A stretch of 64,000 nucleotides of DNA from Candidatus Nanopelagicales bacterium (lineage in GTDB: Bacteria; Actinomycetota; Actinomycetes; S36-B12; GCA-2699445): NCBI GenBank assembly GCA_037045355.1, contig JBAOHO010000008.1, forward strand, positions 62,001 through 126,000, written 5' to 3'. The notes under the pieces were generated by a model that saw only the letters and a program-made list of their open reading frames with translations, had not been told where the DNA came from and searched no databases. Of this stretch, positions 35,875-44,516 are shown piece by piece; the first letter of the stretch is position 1, and the number at the start of each line of letters is the position of its first letter. The position numbers and the translations under genes are program-made.

Positions 35875-35964
35875 ATGGCGGACTACTACGACGAACTCAC
35901 CGACACCGACCTGAGCATGGTCGGCAGCGAAGGCGTGGCATACAGCTGCTCGCCGGAGTGCTGA
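35875..35964 (+). CDS. putative class II lanthipeptide precursor (29 aa)
   Basis: ATG 35875 with GGGAGG about 9 nt upstream gives 29 residues. The acidic leader (Y4YDELTDTDLSMVG17) resembles class II leaders with an ELxDxDLxxVxG-like segment ending at G17 or G20. The core holds Ser18, Ser24, Ser26, Cys25 and Cys29 (VAYSCSPEC), so dehydration and cyclisation could form up to two rings. S26-P-E-C29 has the spacing of the nisin ring B motif. The LanM gene lies 341 nt away in convergent orientation. An in-frame upstream ATG (35779) would give 61 residues but with atypical composition. No dedicated LanT or protease gene is adjacent. Confidence 0.72.
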   Translation: MADYYDELTDTDLSMVGSEGVAYSCSPEC

Positions 35965-35980
35965 ACAACGACAGCTGTCG

Positions 35981-36012
35981 CAGAGCCCGGGCCCAACAGG
36001 GCCCGGGCTCTG
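35981..36012 (+). terminator. terminator hairpin of the lanthipeptide precursor
   Basis: CAGAGCCCGGGCCC (35981-35994), AACA loop, GGGCCCGGGCTCTG (35999-36012): a perfect 14-bp stem 16 nt after the precursor stop, followed by TCGCTTCCT. It is also the first unit of the 44-bp repeat array. Confidence 0.8.
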
Positions 36013-36248
36013 TCGCTTCCTACCCGTCGCCTGGGCCCAACAGGGCCTGGGCTCTGTCGCTTCCTACCCGTCGCCTGGGCCCAACAGGGCCTGGGCTCTG
36101 TCGCTTCCTACCCGTCGCCTGGGCCCAACAGGGCCTGGGCTCTGTCGCTTCCTACCCGTCGCCTGGGCCCAACAGGGCCTGGGCTCTGTCGCTACCTACC
36201 CGTCGCCTGGGCCCAACAGGGCCTGGGCTCTTTCGCTTCCTACCCGTC
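35985..36248 (+). repeat. six-copy 44-bp tandem repeat of terminator-like hairpins
   Basis: Exactly six 44-bp units (starts 35985, 36029, 36073, 36117, 36161 and 36205) fill the space between the lanthipeptide precursor and the end of lanM. Each holds GCCTGGGCCC-AACA-GGGCCTGGGC, a 10-bp stem with two wobble pairs, then TCTGTCGCTTCC. Unit 1 has the fully paired version and units 2-6 are almost identical to each other; single substitutions mark the last two. This reads as expansion of one terminator. There are no unique spacers, so it is not CRISPR. Confidence 0.92.
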
Positions 36249-36305
36249 GCGGCGTCCGCGAATGTTCGCGGGCGCGTCCTTCACGCCACGACCTGACTTC
36301 GAGCG

Positions 36306-39300
36306 TTACCGGCCGCTCGGCAGGACGGCCGCGCTCGGTTCACCGGTGGGATGGCCCCACGCCAGAACTGCCGGTAACTGCGGCGCCATCGCCGCCGCCA
36401 GGGTGATCACCGGACCGGCCAGTCCCTGGAACAGCCCGATCGGCTGTATCGGCAGTCCCTCAGGGACGCCCAACCGCAGTCGGTCAGCGTTCACTCGCTC
36501 GATCACACCATTCACGCAGGCTTCGTAGGTGGCCTTCATGGTGGGATCCACCGTCATCCAGATGCGCAGGATCTCGGCGCGTCCCGTGCTGCCGCAACAC
36601 AGGTTGTCCCGGGCCTGAACGTCCCGGGTCACCAAGGGCCGCAGGCGCGGCAGGTCCTTCGTCGGGTCCCCGCACAGACAGTCGTGCCAGTGCCAGCCCG
36701 GCTGCACCGTTGCACCACCCGGGCCCCGGGCCCGCATCCGGTCCGCGCCGCAGATCGTGCCAGTCACCGAGGGCCGTGTCGAAGCGCCGCGACTCCGCGT
36801 CCAGACATCGGGTGACCAGAGACTCATCGCTCGCCCACCCCGCGACACCGGCGGCATCGAGAACTGCCGCCATCCCGGAGTTGCCATGACTGAATCCGTT
36901 GACCCCGCGCTGAGTGAGGTACTCACGCACCGCGGTCTCAGTGGTCGCGACGATTGCCTGCGCGATGCCCTGATCGACCGGGATGCCTGCACCTCGCGCT
37001 GCCACCAACCCTGCCACCAGGCCTAGAGAACCGGACAGCAAGTCGGCTGCGGGTTGAGGTTCGACACGTTGAGCCAACATGCGAGCCACTGCCTTCCCGA
37101 CCGGTGCTTCCAGATCAGGCAGCAGGCGGCTCGCCATCGCCCATCCGAACAGCATTCCGCCCACACCGTCCTGCCCGCCGGGTCCCCGCGAGCGCCACCA
37201 GCGGCTCGCCAGGTTCGTGGTGGAGGTGAGTTCCCGCGTCAGGAGTTCCCGAGCGCGGTCCGTAGCAGCGGGGTGCTTCAGCGCGAGGCCGGCGGCCGCC
37301 AGGGCGACCGCGACACCAGTGGTGCCGTCGTACCAACCCGGGGTGAGCTGTTCGACCCCCCACTGCTCGGGCCCCACTGCCACGAGCCCCACGGGGGCAC
37401 CGGTCGTGTGACGCAGGATGCGGTCGAGTAGCCGCTCGAGTGCCATTGCGGCGCTTGTGAGGTCCAAAGACGAATCCTGGGGGATCGCCCTCATCGCGGG
37501 CACTCGCCATGACATCGGCCCGGGTGTTGGGCGGGGCGAGCCGCAAGCTGGTGACGATGAGTTCTTCTTGGCGCGCCCGTTGCGCGTCATCGAGGGTCGC
37601 CAGGCGCCGGAGCGCGCGCTGCTGGGCCGACTCCGCGAGGGGCAGCAGGGGTTCGCCGGTGTCGCTGCGCAGGATGTCGTCGTCTCCCCGGACGGTGAAG
37701 AACGGTATGTCGCCGTCCTCCATCTGATCGCGTTCGATGTCCGTGAGTCTCACAGCGCTCCGCCAATCGGCGCGGTCCATCACGAAACGGGCCAGATGCT
37801 CCAGATGGATCGACCGATCCAGTCCATGGCCGAACAGTCGCGGGTGCAGCGAGGTCTCGGCGACCCGGGTGTAGGCCCGCGTCATCCGGACCAGGACGCG
37901 CACCCGAACGTCCGGCATGTCGCGGAGGGGTCCTGAGATCAACGACTGCCCGTGGACCCGCAGGACCTGCCAGCGCCCGCCGGAATCCCCCGATCAGTTC
38001 GGCGGTGTATTCCTGTGCCCTCAGGAGGTGTCCGTCGATGTCCGTCGCGCCGTGAGGAATTCCGGGGGTCATACGAGGAACGAGGCGAGCAGCGTCCGTC
38101 TCGGGGTCTTCCCAGGTCAATTCGCGGCGGCTCCACCCCACCCCGGAGCCCCCCAGCGGGGACAGATCCACCGGGCGCCCACCGATCCTGAGCCACCGCG
38201 GGAGCAGCAGCGTGTCCAGGACGTTGTCCCTGTGTTGACTGCCCGACTCATCGCGAATCGTGGGCTGCAGGACCGTCTCCGCGTCGACCACCACCGGCCG
38301 ATCGCCGGCGGCGATCAGGTTCTCGGCGTGGCAGTCTCCACCGCCCAGAACGAACACCAGGGCAGTCAGGGCTCCCGCCCGATGGAAGAACAGCCCGGGA
38401 TCGCAGGTCGGTGCGGAGGGCACGAACTCCACCCATCCGTGGTCCTTCTCGGCGGCAACTCGGGCAGGCGGTCCGAGGTCCAGGCCGTGGGAGTCCGCCC
38501 AGGTCACGACCGCGGACCACAGCAGTTCGGCGGACAGGTCCTTGGGTTTGTAGACCACCCGAGTCCCACTTGGCCCGCCCTGGCCGCTGGCGACGCCCGG
38601 CCCGCCGGCGAACTCGAGCACGGTGACGCGTCGACCCCCGTTGTGCGGATCCGACAGGCTGGGAATGACGCCCAGGATTGTGCCGGGGGACGAGCCCGTG
38701 ATGTCGGCGATGATGTCGCGGTCAGTCACGAAGCGATGCAACAGTTCCGACGTGCCCACGGACCACCTCTGGAGGAGCCGCCCCACCAGGCGGGCGAGGA
38801 CCGGATACCGAACCCACAACGCAGTCAGGTCGGTGGTCAACAGACTCTGTCGGTATTCCTGCCATCCCGCGGGTTGCTCTCGGAAGTCGGTGTCGACCGC
38901 CGTCTGGATGAGTCGGCTCACCTGCTGCCCGAGGTCGCGAGACAGATCCTCCAGTGCCTGTTGGGAGAGCAGCCCCAACGGGGCCCGAGCATCGGCCACC
39001 AACTCCCAAGCCCGCGCGATCAGGGGAGCCACCAGCGGCCCCAGGTGGTCACCCGGCTCGGTGGTCGAGCCGTGGGGCAAGTCGGTCAAGACATCCGCCC
39101 ACGACGTGTCGGCCCAAGCCGTGTCGGCCCAAGCCGTGTCGGCCCAAGCCGTGTCGGGGGGTGGCCATGACATCTCGGTGGCGGGAACCGACTGCTGCAA
39201 GCTGGCGACGAAGCGGGCGGGGTCCAGTTCGGTCCACTCGGATAGGCGGCGCCGGAACAGTTCGTCGTCCCCGCGGGTCGCGTTGTCCCGCCAGACCCGG

Positions 39301-39392
39301 GCCCGCCGGAGGGCGGCGGAATCGGGTTCCGTGGGCTCGACCAGTGGCGTGTCCAGACGCTCGGAGAGGTTCCGGGCCGCGGCGAGGTCCAC
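36306..39392 (-). pseudogene. lanM: class II lanthipeptide synthetase LanM (three frameshifts in this sequence)
   Basis: Bifunctional enzyme that dehydrates Ser/Thr and cyclises with Cys. GTG 39392 opens a dehydratase domain with YKPK (281-284), DCHAEN (353-358) and VDAE (369-372), the kinase-like active site. The C-terminal LanC-like cyclase shows GWYDGTTGVA, GFSHGNSGM, WCNGAAG and NLCCGSTG. CCG replaces the usual CHG, so zinc would have three Cys ligands, as in ProcM-type cyclases. The parts lie in successive frames; extra bases near 37978, 37486 and 36670 explain all breaks and leave about 1028 residues, the normal LanM length. Partner precursor: 35875-35964. Confidence 0.82.
39091..39160 (-). 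repeat. 15-bp tandem repeat inside lanM
   Basis: Three perfect units of GTGTCGGCCCAAGCC (plus strand, 39106-39150) with degenerate flanks, encoding an in-frame DTAWA repeat near residue 80-100 of LanM, before the dehydratase core. Confidence 0.9.
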
Positions 39393-39518
39393 GGATTCCA
39401 GCGTAGGCCGGACTGTCGGAGGTTACGGCGACAATGGATCTCAGCCGACCCAGGCTCGAACCGATCGACCGAACGGAAGAACATGGCGCAGGACGCCGTC
39501 CACGGTCACCACCAGGTG

Positions 39519-40320
39519 ATGGTCAAGCGCCGTCGTTCCGTGGTTGTCGCGGCCTGCGCCGCGATTCTCGGGCTCGCGTCGGGTGGGTGCAGTGGCCCGG
39601 CGCCGGGCTCGATCCCCGAGCGACCTCAGTCGGACAGGCCTCGGGTCTCCGAGCGCACTGCATCGCCTCGCCCTCCGGGGTCACCTCGCCCGCCGGCATC
39701 ACCCCGCCCACCGACATCACCCCGCCCGCCCGGTGAGGAGGACCAGCGAGCAGGAGCTGGTGACGACCGACAGGCGGAGCCGACGCAGTCCGTGAAGGGC
39801 GTGCGCACCGGGTTCACCGCGGTGGACGGCGACACGATCGCGCGGGGCGCGCTCGACGTTCGGATCATCGGCATCGACACCCCGGAGATCGGGGAGTGTG
39901 GCTAGCGCGGCCGCGCGAGCGATCACGGATCGTTTCGTGTCGGGTGGGGTGCGGCTGAACAACCGCAGCGGCCGGGACCAATACGGGCGGCTGCTGGCCT
40001 ATGCGGTGGACTCCGATGGGCGGGACTTGGGGACAGTTCTGCTGCGTCGCGGTCTGGCCAACGCCCGCTACGACGGGACTGATGGCTACGACTGGCACCC
40101 CCGCCAGGACCGGTATCGCCAGATCGACGCCCGGGTGCGTCACGACTGCGGCACCTACGCCGATGGTCTCGGCGGTCCCGAGCCCTTCCAGCGTCAAAGC
40201 GGCACTGTGTTCCCGAACTGCGAGACCGCCGTAGGGTCCGGTGCCGCACCCCTGCGGCGTGGAGACCCCGGCTGGAACCCCGAACTGGACGGCGACGGTG
40301 ACGGCACCGCTTGCGAATGA
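39519..40320 (+). pseudogene. thermonuclease (SNase) lipoprotein with Excalibur domain, frameshifted
   Basis: Secreted lipoprotein nuclease. The signal peptide ends in LASGGC, followed by a Pro-rich (SPRPP)n linker. The staphylococcal nuclease domain has VDGDTI and the catalytic loop VRIIGIDTPEIGEC, then YGRLLAY and GLANARYD in the next frame. The tail ELDGDGDGTACE is an Excalibur calcium-binding motif. The first frame ends at TAG 39903-39905; one extra base near 39900 joins both parts (span 3n+1). The start is either ATG 39519 or ATG 39483. If the shift is genuine, the enzyme is truncated before half of its active site. Confidence 0.78.
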
Positions 40321-40411
40321 ACCGGCATCCCAAACCCCACACTCACAGATTGAAGCTAAGCCGTGAGCAGGTCGGGTACCGCTCGCGAGCGGGTCGGCGC
40401 ATGATGGGCGC

Positions 40412-41239
40412 ATGACTGATCGGGGTCGCGGGGGTGTGGGCACACTCGTCATGGTCGCCCTGCTGGTCGGAGCCGTGTTCGCCGGTCACTGGCTGCTCAC
40501 CACCGGCAGACCGTGGCTGGACGGTGGTCCACTCGCAGATGCCGGCGATGCGATCCGCCGCCAAGTATCGGGATTTCTCAACGGAGATAGACCCCCGCCG
40601 GGGGCCGACGCCCAAGAGGACCGCATCCTGCCCAAGGTGCCGATCCCCAGCGATCCTGGGCCTCATCGGTTCACCCGCAGGGCCGACGGAGTGCCGGTCA
40701 CCTACTCTCCCTGCCGTCGGCTCGAGGTCGTCGTCAATACCCGTGGCGCCCCACCCCAAGCCATGGGCGAAGTACGTGATGCGGTCGATCTGATCAGTCG
40801 CTCCACGGGGTTGTCCCTGACAGTCACCGGGCGTACCGGTGAGTCCTACAGCGTCAAACGCAAGCCCTACCAGCCCGAGCGCTACGGCGAGCGGTGGGCG
40901 CCCATCCTGATCGCCTGGTCGGGCGATGGCTCCGTGCGGGAATTCGGCGGTGACGCGGTGGGTCTGGGCGGCAGCATGGCGATCGATGTCTTGGGAACCC
41001 CGTCGTCGTATGTCACAGGTGCGGTCGCACTGGATCGGGAGTTCTTTGCCGACCCCTCACATCGGAGTTATCTCCACGAGGTCCTGGTGCACGAGTTGGG
41101 CCATGTCGTGGGACTCGACCACGTCGCGGACCCCGGTCAGATCATGTGGGAGGGCGGGTTGCACGGGTCGGGTCTCGGCTCCGGAGATCTCGCCGGCCTC
41201 GCCAAGGCCGGTCGTGGCCCCTGCACCCCCGACCTGTGA
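40412..41239 (+). CDS. matrixin-like zinc metalloprotease, membrane-anchored
   Basis: A 275-residue protein with one N-terminal transmembrane helix (about 10-30), a spacer, and an extracytoplasmic protease domain. The zinc motif HELGHVVGLDH (three ligands and the catalytic Glu, metzincin form HExxHxxGxxH) lies near residue 228-238, followed by a distal Met in GQIMWEGG, the expected Met-turn. CRRLEVVVNT resembles the start of matrixin-like domains in actinobacteria. ATG 40412 has CATGAT 6 nt upstream. It is not obviously tied to the lanthipeptide locus, though it is an exported protease 1 kb from lanM. Confidence 0.82.
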   Translation: MTDRGRGGVGTLVMVALLVGAVFAGHWLLTTGRPWLDGGPLADAGDAIRRQVSGFLNGDRPPPGADAQEDRILPKVPIPSDPGPHRFTRRADGVPVTYSPCRRLEVVVNTRGAPPQAMGEVRDAVDLISRSTGLSLTVTGRTGESYSVKRKPYQPERYGERWAPILIAWSGDGSVREFGGDAVGLGGSMAIDVLGTPSSYVTGAVALDREFFADPSHRSYLHEVLVHELGHVVGLDHVADPGQIMWEGGLHGSGLGSGDLAGLAKAGRGPCTPDL

Positions 41240-41257
41240 CCGGCGGGTGGCGCCCCG

Positions 41258-41377
41258 TCAGGTCTCCGTGTCTCCGGCGTCTCCGGCGCCTCCGGCGCCT
41301 CCGGCGATGATGCGGTAGGCCAGCCACACGGCCAGGCCCGCGATCAGCAGGGCGCTGACGCCCAGCAGCACGTGCAT
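41258..41377 (-). CDS. small single-pass membrane protein (39 aa)
   Basis: ATG 41377 has GGAG 6 nt upstream. The product is one transmembrane helix (residues 3-24) followed by a Gly/Ala/Asp tail built from a 9-bp repeat (CTCCGGCGC/T on the plus strand, about 41271-41305). It is tail to tail with the metalloprotease gene. No family is recognised; composition and initiation signal support a real small protein. Confidence 0.5.
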   Translation of the reverse strand: MHVLLGVSALLIAGLAVWLAYRIIAGGAGGAGDAGDTET

Positions 41378-41569
41378 GGCGATCTCCACATGAGCACACT
41401 AACCGTCACGAACCAGCCGCAGCTGCGCGCCACCAGTGTGGCGGCCGGGCGACGTCGGGGTCGCTCATCGGTGGTGCGATGGGAGGGTTGTCGTTCGCCG
41501 AGAGCGATTCCTGGCACCTCAGGGGGAGGCCGAGTTGCCCATGTGGCCGGTGCCCCGGAGTCTGGAACC

Positions 41570-42028
41570 ATGAGCCAATTGCAGGTCACCGTCCCCGTGA
41601 GAGCTCCAGCGGATCAGACCTGGCGCGCCATGATCGATTGGGACAAGCAGAGCGAATGGATGCTCGGTACCACTGTGCGTAGCGTTGGACCGCAGCGCCG
41701 TGGTGTGGGTGACCGGCTGGAAGCCTTCACCGGGATCGGTCCGCTGGGCTTCCTCGACACGATGGTGGTGACGGACTGGGTCGATGGGATCGAGGTGACC
41801 GTCGATCACACCGGCAAGGTCGTGCGTGGCTCCGGGACATTCCGCGTGGAGCCGGCCGGCCCAGGTCGCAGCGTCGTGGTCTGGATCGAGAATCTCGCGA
41901 TCCCCGGCGGGCGCGCTGGAGAGGTGCTGTGGCGCCTCACCCGACCGATCAGCCGATGGGCTGTCACCCACTCGTTGCGACGGTTCGCCGCAGACGTGGA
42001 GCGCAGCGGCGTCGCTGCGAAGTCGTGA
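41570..42028 (+). CDS. SRPBCC family protein
   Basis: A 152-residue START/SRPBCC domain protein: QLQVTVPVRAPADQTWRAMIDWDKQSEWM, GVGDRLEAFTGIGPLGFLDTM and a C-terminal helix SLRRFAADVE. ATG 41570 is chosen because the upstream frame has no start signal. It is the first of three tightly packed plus-strand genes (SRPBCC, SRPBCC, SDR), 9 nt before the next start, suggesting one pathway handling a small hydrophobic compound. Confidence 0.8.
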   Translation: MSQLQVTVPVRAPADQTWRAMIDWDKQSEWMLGTTVRSVGPQRRGVGDRLEAFTGIGPLGFLDTMVVTDWVDGIEVTVDHTGKVVRGSGTFRVEPAGPGRSVVVWIENLAIPGGRAGEVLWRLTRPISRWAVTHSLRRFAADVERSGVAAKS

Positions 42029-42037
42029 GGGGGAGCA

Positions 42038-42494
42038 GTGGCTCGATACACCGCGACAGTGCACAGTCCTCAGTCTGCCGACGTCGTGTTCTCCATATCT
42101 GAAGGACTTCACCTCAATTGCGGAGTGGGACCCGGGGGTGGCCGAAGCGGAGCTGGTCGCCGGAGAGCCCGGCGAAGTCGGCGCCCGCTACCGGGTCGAC
42201 ACGGTTCTGCTCGGTCGGGTGACCCCACTGGAATACCGCATCGTGGTCGAGGTGACTGCCCCTGACGGCACCAGGCGAGTCGATCTGCGCGCCGAGAACA
42301 GCGACTTCATCAGTTACGACGTCATCACGGTCCGCCCGCTGGGCGCCGGCTGCGAAGTGACGTATGACGCAGACCTGGCTCTCAAGGGATTCCGGCGTCC
42401 GTTCGATCCGGCCCTGTGGATTCTGTTCCAGGTCATCGGACGTCGGGCCGAACGTGGCCTGCGTCAAGCGGTCAACCACCGGCGTGCAGCCTGA
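42038..42494 (+). pseudogene. second SRPBCC family protein, frameshifted
   Basis: GTG 42038 follows GGGGGAG. Its frame reads ARYTATVHSPQSADVVFS and then degenerates, while the +1 frame continues with YLKDFTSIAEWDPGVAEAEL, PLEYRIVVEV and WILFQVIGRRAERGLR, a coherent SRPBCC domain. One extra A at about 42095 accounts for the break, and the span is 3n+1. The corrected stop TGA overlaps the SDR start (TGATG), which supports the full-length reading as part of a coupled operon. Confidence 0.78.
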
Positions 42495-43447
42495 TGCTCC
42501 GGCAGTTGCTGTCCCGTCCGGTCGACACTGCGCTCGAGGTCTCCGTTGCCGGGAGTTTCAGCCGATTGGGTTTCGAGGCGCGCCGTTGGTTGGACGATTG
42601 GTCCCCCGCCGCCGATATGACCGGCAAGTCCGTGATCGTCACGGGTGCCACATCAGGAATCGGAAGAGCTGCGGCGAGCGCATTCGCAACAGCAGGGGCC
42701 GAGGTCGCGATCGTGGGCCGCGATCACGATCGACTGCAGCGAGCGGCACGGGCGACCGGAGCCACCGAGACCTATGTCGCCGACCTGGGCGACCTCGCAG
42801 CGGTCCGGGACTTCGTCAGGAAGTACCGCGTCGAACACAGCACGCTGGATGTTCTGGTGCACAACGCCGGGGCGCTGGTCTCCGACTATCGCGTGACACC
42901 GGAGGGATTCGAGGACACCTACGCCAGCCAGGTGCTCGCACAGCACATCATCACGTCAGGTCTGCTCCCGCTGCTCGTCGCGGCGCACGGTCGCGTCATC
43001 GTCGTGTCGTCGGGGGGCATGTACACGCAGCGACTGGATCCCGACACCGTCGAGATGGGGCCGCACGGTTTCGACGGGGTCCGCGCCTATGCGTTGGCCA
43101 AACGCGCCCAAGTCACACTCACGCAGGAGTGGGCGCGGCGATTCCCGGATTCTGGTGTCACGTTCCACTCCATGCATCCTGGCTGGGCAGACACACCTGG
43201 GGTCCGTACGTCACTGCCCACTTTCCACCGGGTCACCGGTCCGTTCCTGCGGACGGCGGAGCAGGGGGCCGACACCATCGTGTGGTTGGGATCGAGCCCG
43301 GAGGCAGTGACCGTCAACGGGAAGTTCTGGCTCGACCGGCGCCCTCGCAGCATCCAGCGGCTCCCCGGCACCGCGCCGGACACGAAGACCGCCGAGGCGA
43401 TGTGGGACCAGGTGTGTCGACAGACCCAGACCCGTCCGAGCCTCTGA
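42494..43447 (+). CDS. short-chain dehydrogenase/reductase (DHRS12-like)
   Basis: A 317-residue SDR with an N-terminal extension of about 45 residues before the Rossmann fold. It has the TGATSGIG cofactor motif (about residues 52-59), NAG in LVHNAGALV, a Ser in VVSSGGMY and the catalytic YALAK. The extension and the later HPGWADTPGV segment resemble the DHRS12-like group. The start codon overlaps the stop of the second SRPBCC gene by one base. A strong bidirectional terminator follows. The substrate is unknown. Confidence 0.85.
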   Translation: MLRQLLSRPVDTALEVSVAGSFSRLGFEARRWLDDWSPAADMTGKSVIVTGATSGIGRAAASAFATAGAEVAIVGRDHDRLQRAARATGATETYVADLGDLAAVRDFVRKYRVEHSTLDVLVHNAGALVSDYRVTPEGFEDTYASQVLAQHIITSGLLPLLVAAHGRVIVVSSGGMYTQRLDPDTVEMGPHGFDGVRAYALAKRAQVTLTQEWARRFPDSGVTFHSMHPGWADTPGVRTSLPTFHRVTGPFLRTAEQGADTIVWLGSSPEAVTVNGKFWLDRRPRSIQRLPGTAPDTKTAEAMWDQVCRQTQTRPSL

Positions 43448-43465
43448 CCTGGGCACTGGCTTTGC

Positions 43466-43495
43466 GGTCCGGGCTTGGCCGACTCAGCCCGGACC
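43466..43495. terminator. bidirectional terminator between convergent genes
   Basis: GGTCCGGGCT (43466-43475) and AGCCCGGACC (43486-43495), a perfect 10-bp stem with a 10-nt loop, centred between the SDR stop (43447) and the epoxide-hydrolase-like stop (43512). Confidence 0.85.
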
Positions 43496-43511
43496 GGCTG
43501 AGTCTTCCGGG

Positions 43512-44348
43512 TCAGGGGACGCGGTCGCTGAAGCGATCGAGCAGGCCTTCCACCACGGCATCGGGGGCGGTCTCAGGGATCCAATGACCGATCCCCTGCA
43601 GTTGGGTGAAGATGTAGTCGCCCGTGACGTAGTCGGCAGTCGCCTCGGCGCCGGCGCGGCCCAGGGCTGGGTCCCGCTCGCCCCAGATGTACGCGGTCGG
43701 GACGGTGATGCGATGCATCTTCAGCGACGGTCTGATCATGTCGCGGGGCATGGCCCGGTACCAGTTCAAGGCTGCGCTCAGTGCGCCCGGCTGACGCATC
43801 CGATCGGTGTAGTGGGCCGCCTGGTGAGGAGGCAGGCCCCGCATCAGGGCCCGCCATGCGGGGCCGTCGGGATCCAGGATGCGCTCGCTGATCCAGGGGA
43901 GTTGGAACATTCCCATGTACCACGAGCGCAGTCCCTGGGTGCTGGTGATCATGGCATGCTTCATCGCCGCCGGATGGGGGGTCGACAGTACCGACACCGT
44001 GCGCACCCGGTCGGGGTACTCCGACGCCACGGCCCACGCGACAAACCCGCCCCAGTCGTGTCCCACGATGTGGGCGTCGTCGGCCTCGATCGCGTCCAGC
44101 AGAGCGATGGCATCAGCGGCGGTGCGGGCGGATACATAGTCCTTCGCCGCCGTGGGACGGGCTGCCGGGGAGTAGCCGCGCAGGTTCGGGGCGAGCGTGC
44201 GATAGCCCTGTTCCTGGATGGGCTCGACCACGGAGTCCCATGCAGTGGAGTCCTGCGGGAACCCGTGCAGGAAGACCACGGGGTATCCGTCTTCCGGCCC
44301 TTCGTCTTTCACATCGAAGACCAGACCGTCGTGAGCATAGGTGCGCAT
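43512..44348 (-). CDS. alpha/beta hydrolase, epoxide hydrolase-like
   Basis: 278 residues with the epoxide hydrolase/haloalkane dehalogenase layout: oxyanion motif HGFPQ (about 29-33), nucleophile Asp in GHDWGG, a cap domain with a Tyr pair (YTDRM, NWYRAMP), acid in WGERDPALG and catalytic His in GIGHWIPE. An Asp nucleophile with cap Tyr residues supports an epoxide hydrolase over an esterase. ATG 44348 has TAGGTT 6 nt upstream and no Shine-Dalgarno. Confidence 0.87.
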   Translation of the reverse strand: MRTYAHDGLVFDVKDEGPEDGYPVVFLHGFPQDSTAWDSVVEPIQEQGYRTLAPNLRGYSPAARPTAAKDYVSARTAADAIALLDAIEADDAHIVGHDWGGFVAWAVASEYPDRVRTVSVLSTPHPAAMKHAMITSTQGLRSWYMGMFQLPWISERILDPDGPAWRALMRGLPPHQAAHYTDRMRQPGALSAALNWYRAMPRDMIRPSLKMHRITVPTAYIWGERDPALGRAGAEATADYVTGDYIFTQLQGIGHWIPETAPDAVVEGLLDRFSDRVP

Positions 44349-44354
44349 ACCCCC

Positions 44355-44360
44355 AACCTA
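44355..44360 (-). promoter_or_regulatory. -10 box of a leaderless promoter
   Basis: TAGGTT on the minus strand with a 6-nt spacer to ATG 44348. Confidence 0.6.
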
Positions 44361-44504
44361 CTGGTGTCCGAGGATCGCTCACCCCCACCTACGTCACCCT
44401 CGGCACCGATGTCGACCACCCGCGCCCCGTTTGCTTGTTATCCGGGTGGCATCTCACGCTGCCGATGGGCAAGCCGACGATCGAGGCCTCCCGCGTGAGG
44501 GCAC

Positions 44505-44510
44505 TAGACT
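44505..44510 (+). promoter_or_regulatory. -10 box of the leaderless typA promoter
   Basis: TAGACT, 6-nt spacer, then GTG 44517. Confidence 0.6.
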
Positions 44511-44516
44511 TCGCCG

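Noticed and set aside
35985..36248. Possible CRISPR array
   Set aside because: Units are contiguous 44-bp tandem repeats with no unique spacers and no cas genes.
35769..36296. 175-residue plus-strand frame across the 44-bp repeats
   Set aside because: Only the repeats kept open by chance; the peptide repeats change frame each unit, since 44 is not a multiple of 3.
40343..40759. 138-residue minus-strand frame
   Set aside because: Antisense of the matrixin-like protease start; no independent support.
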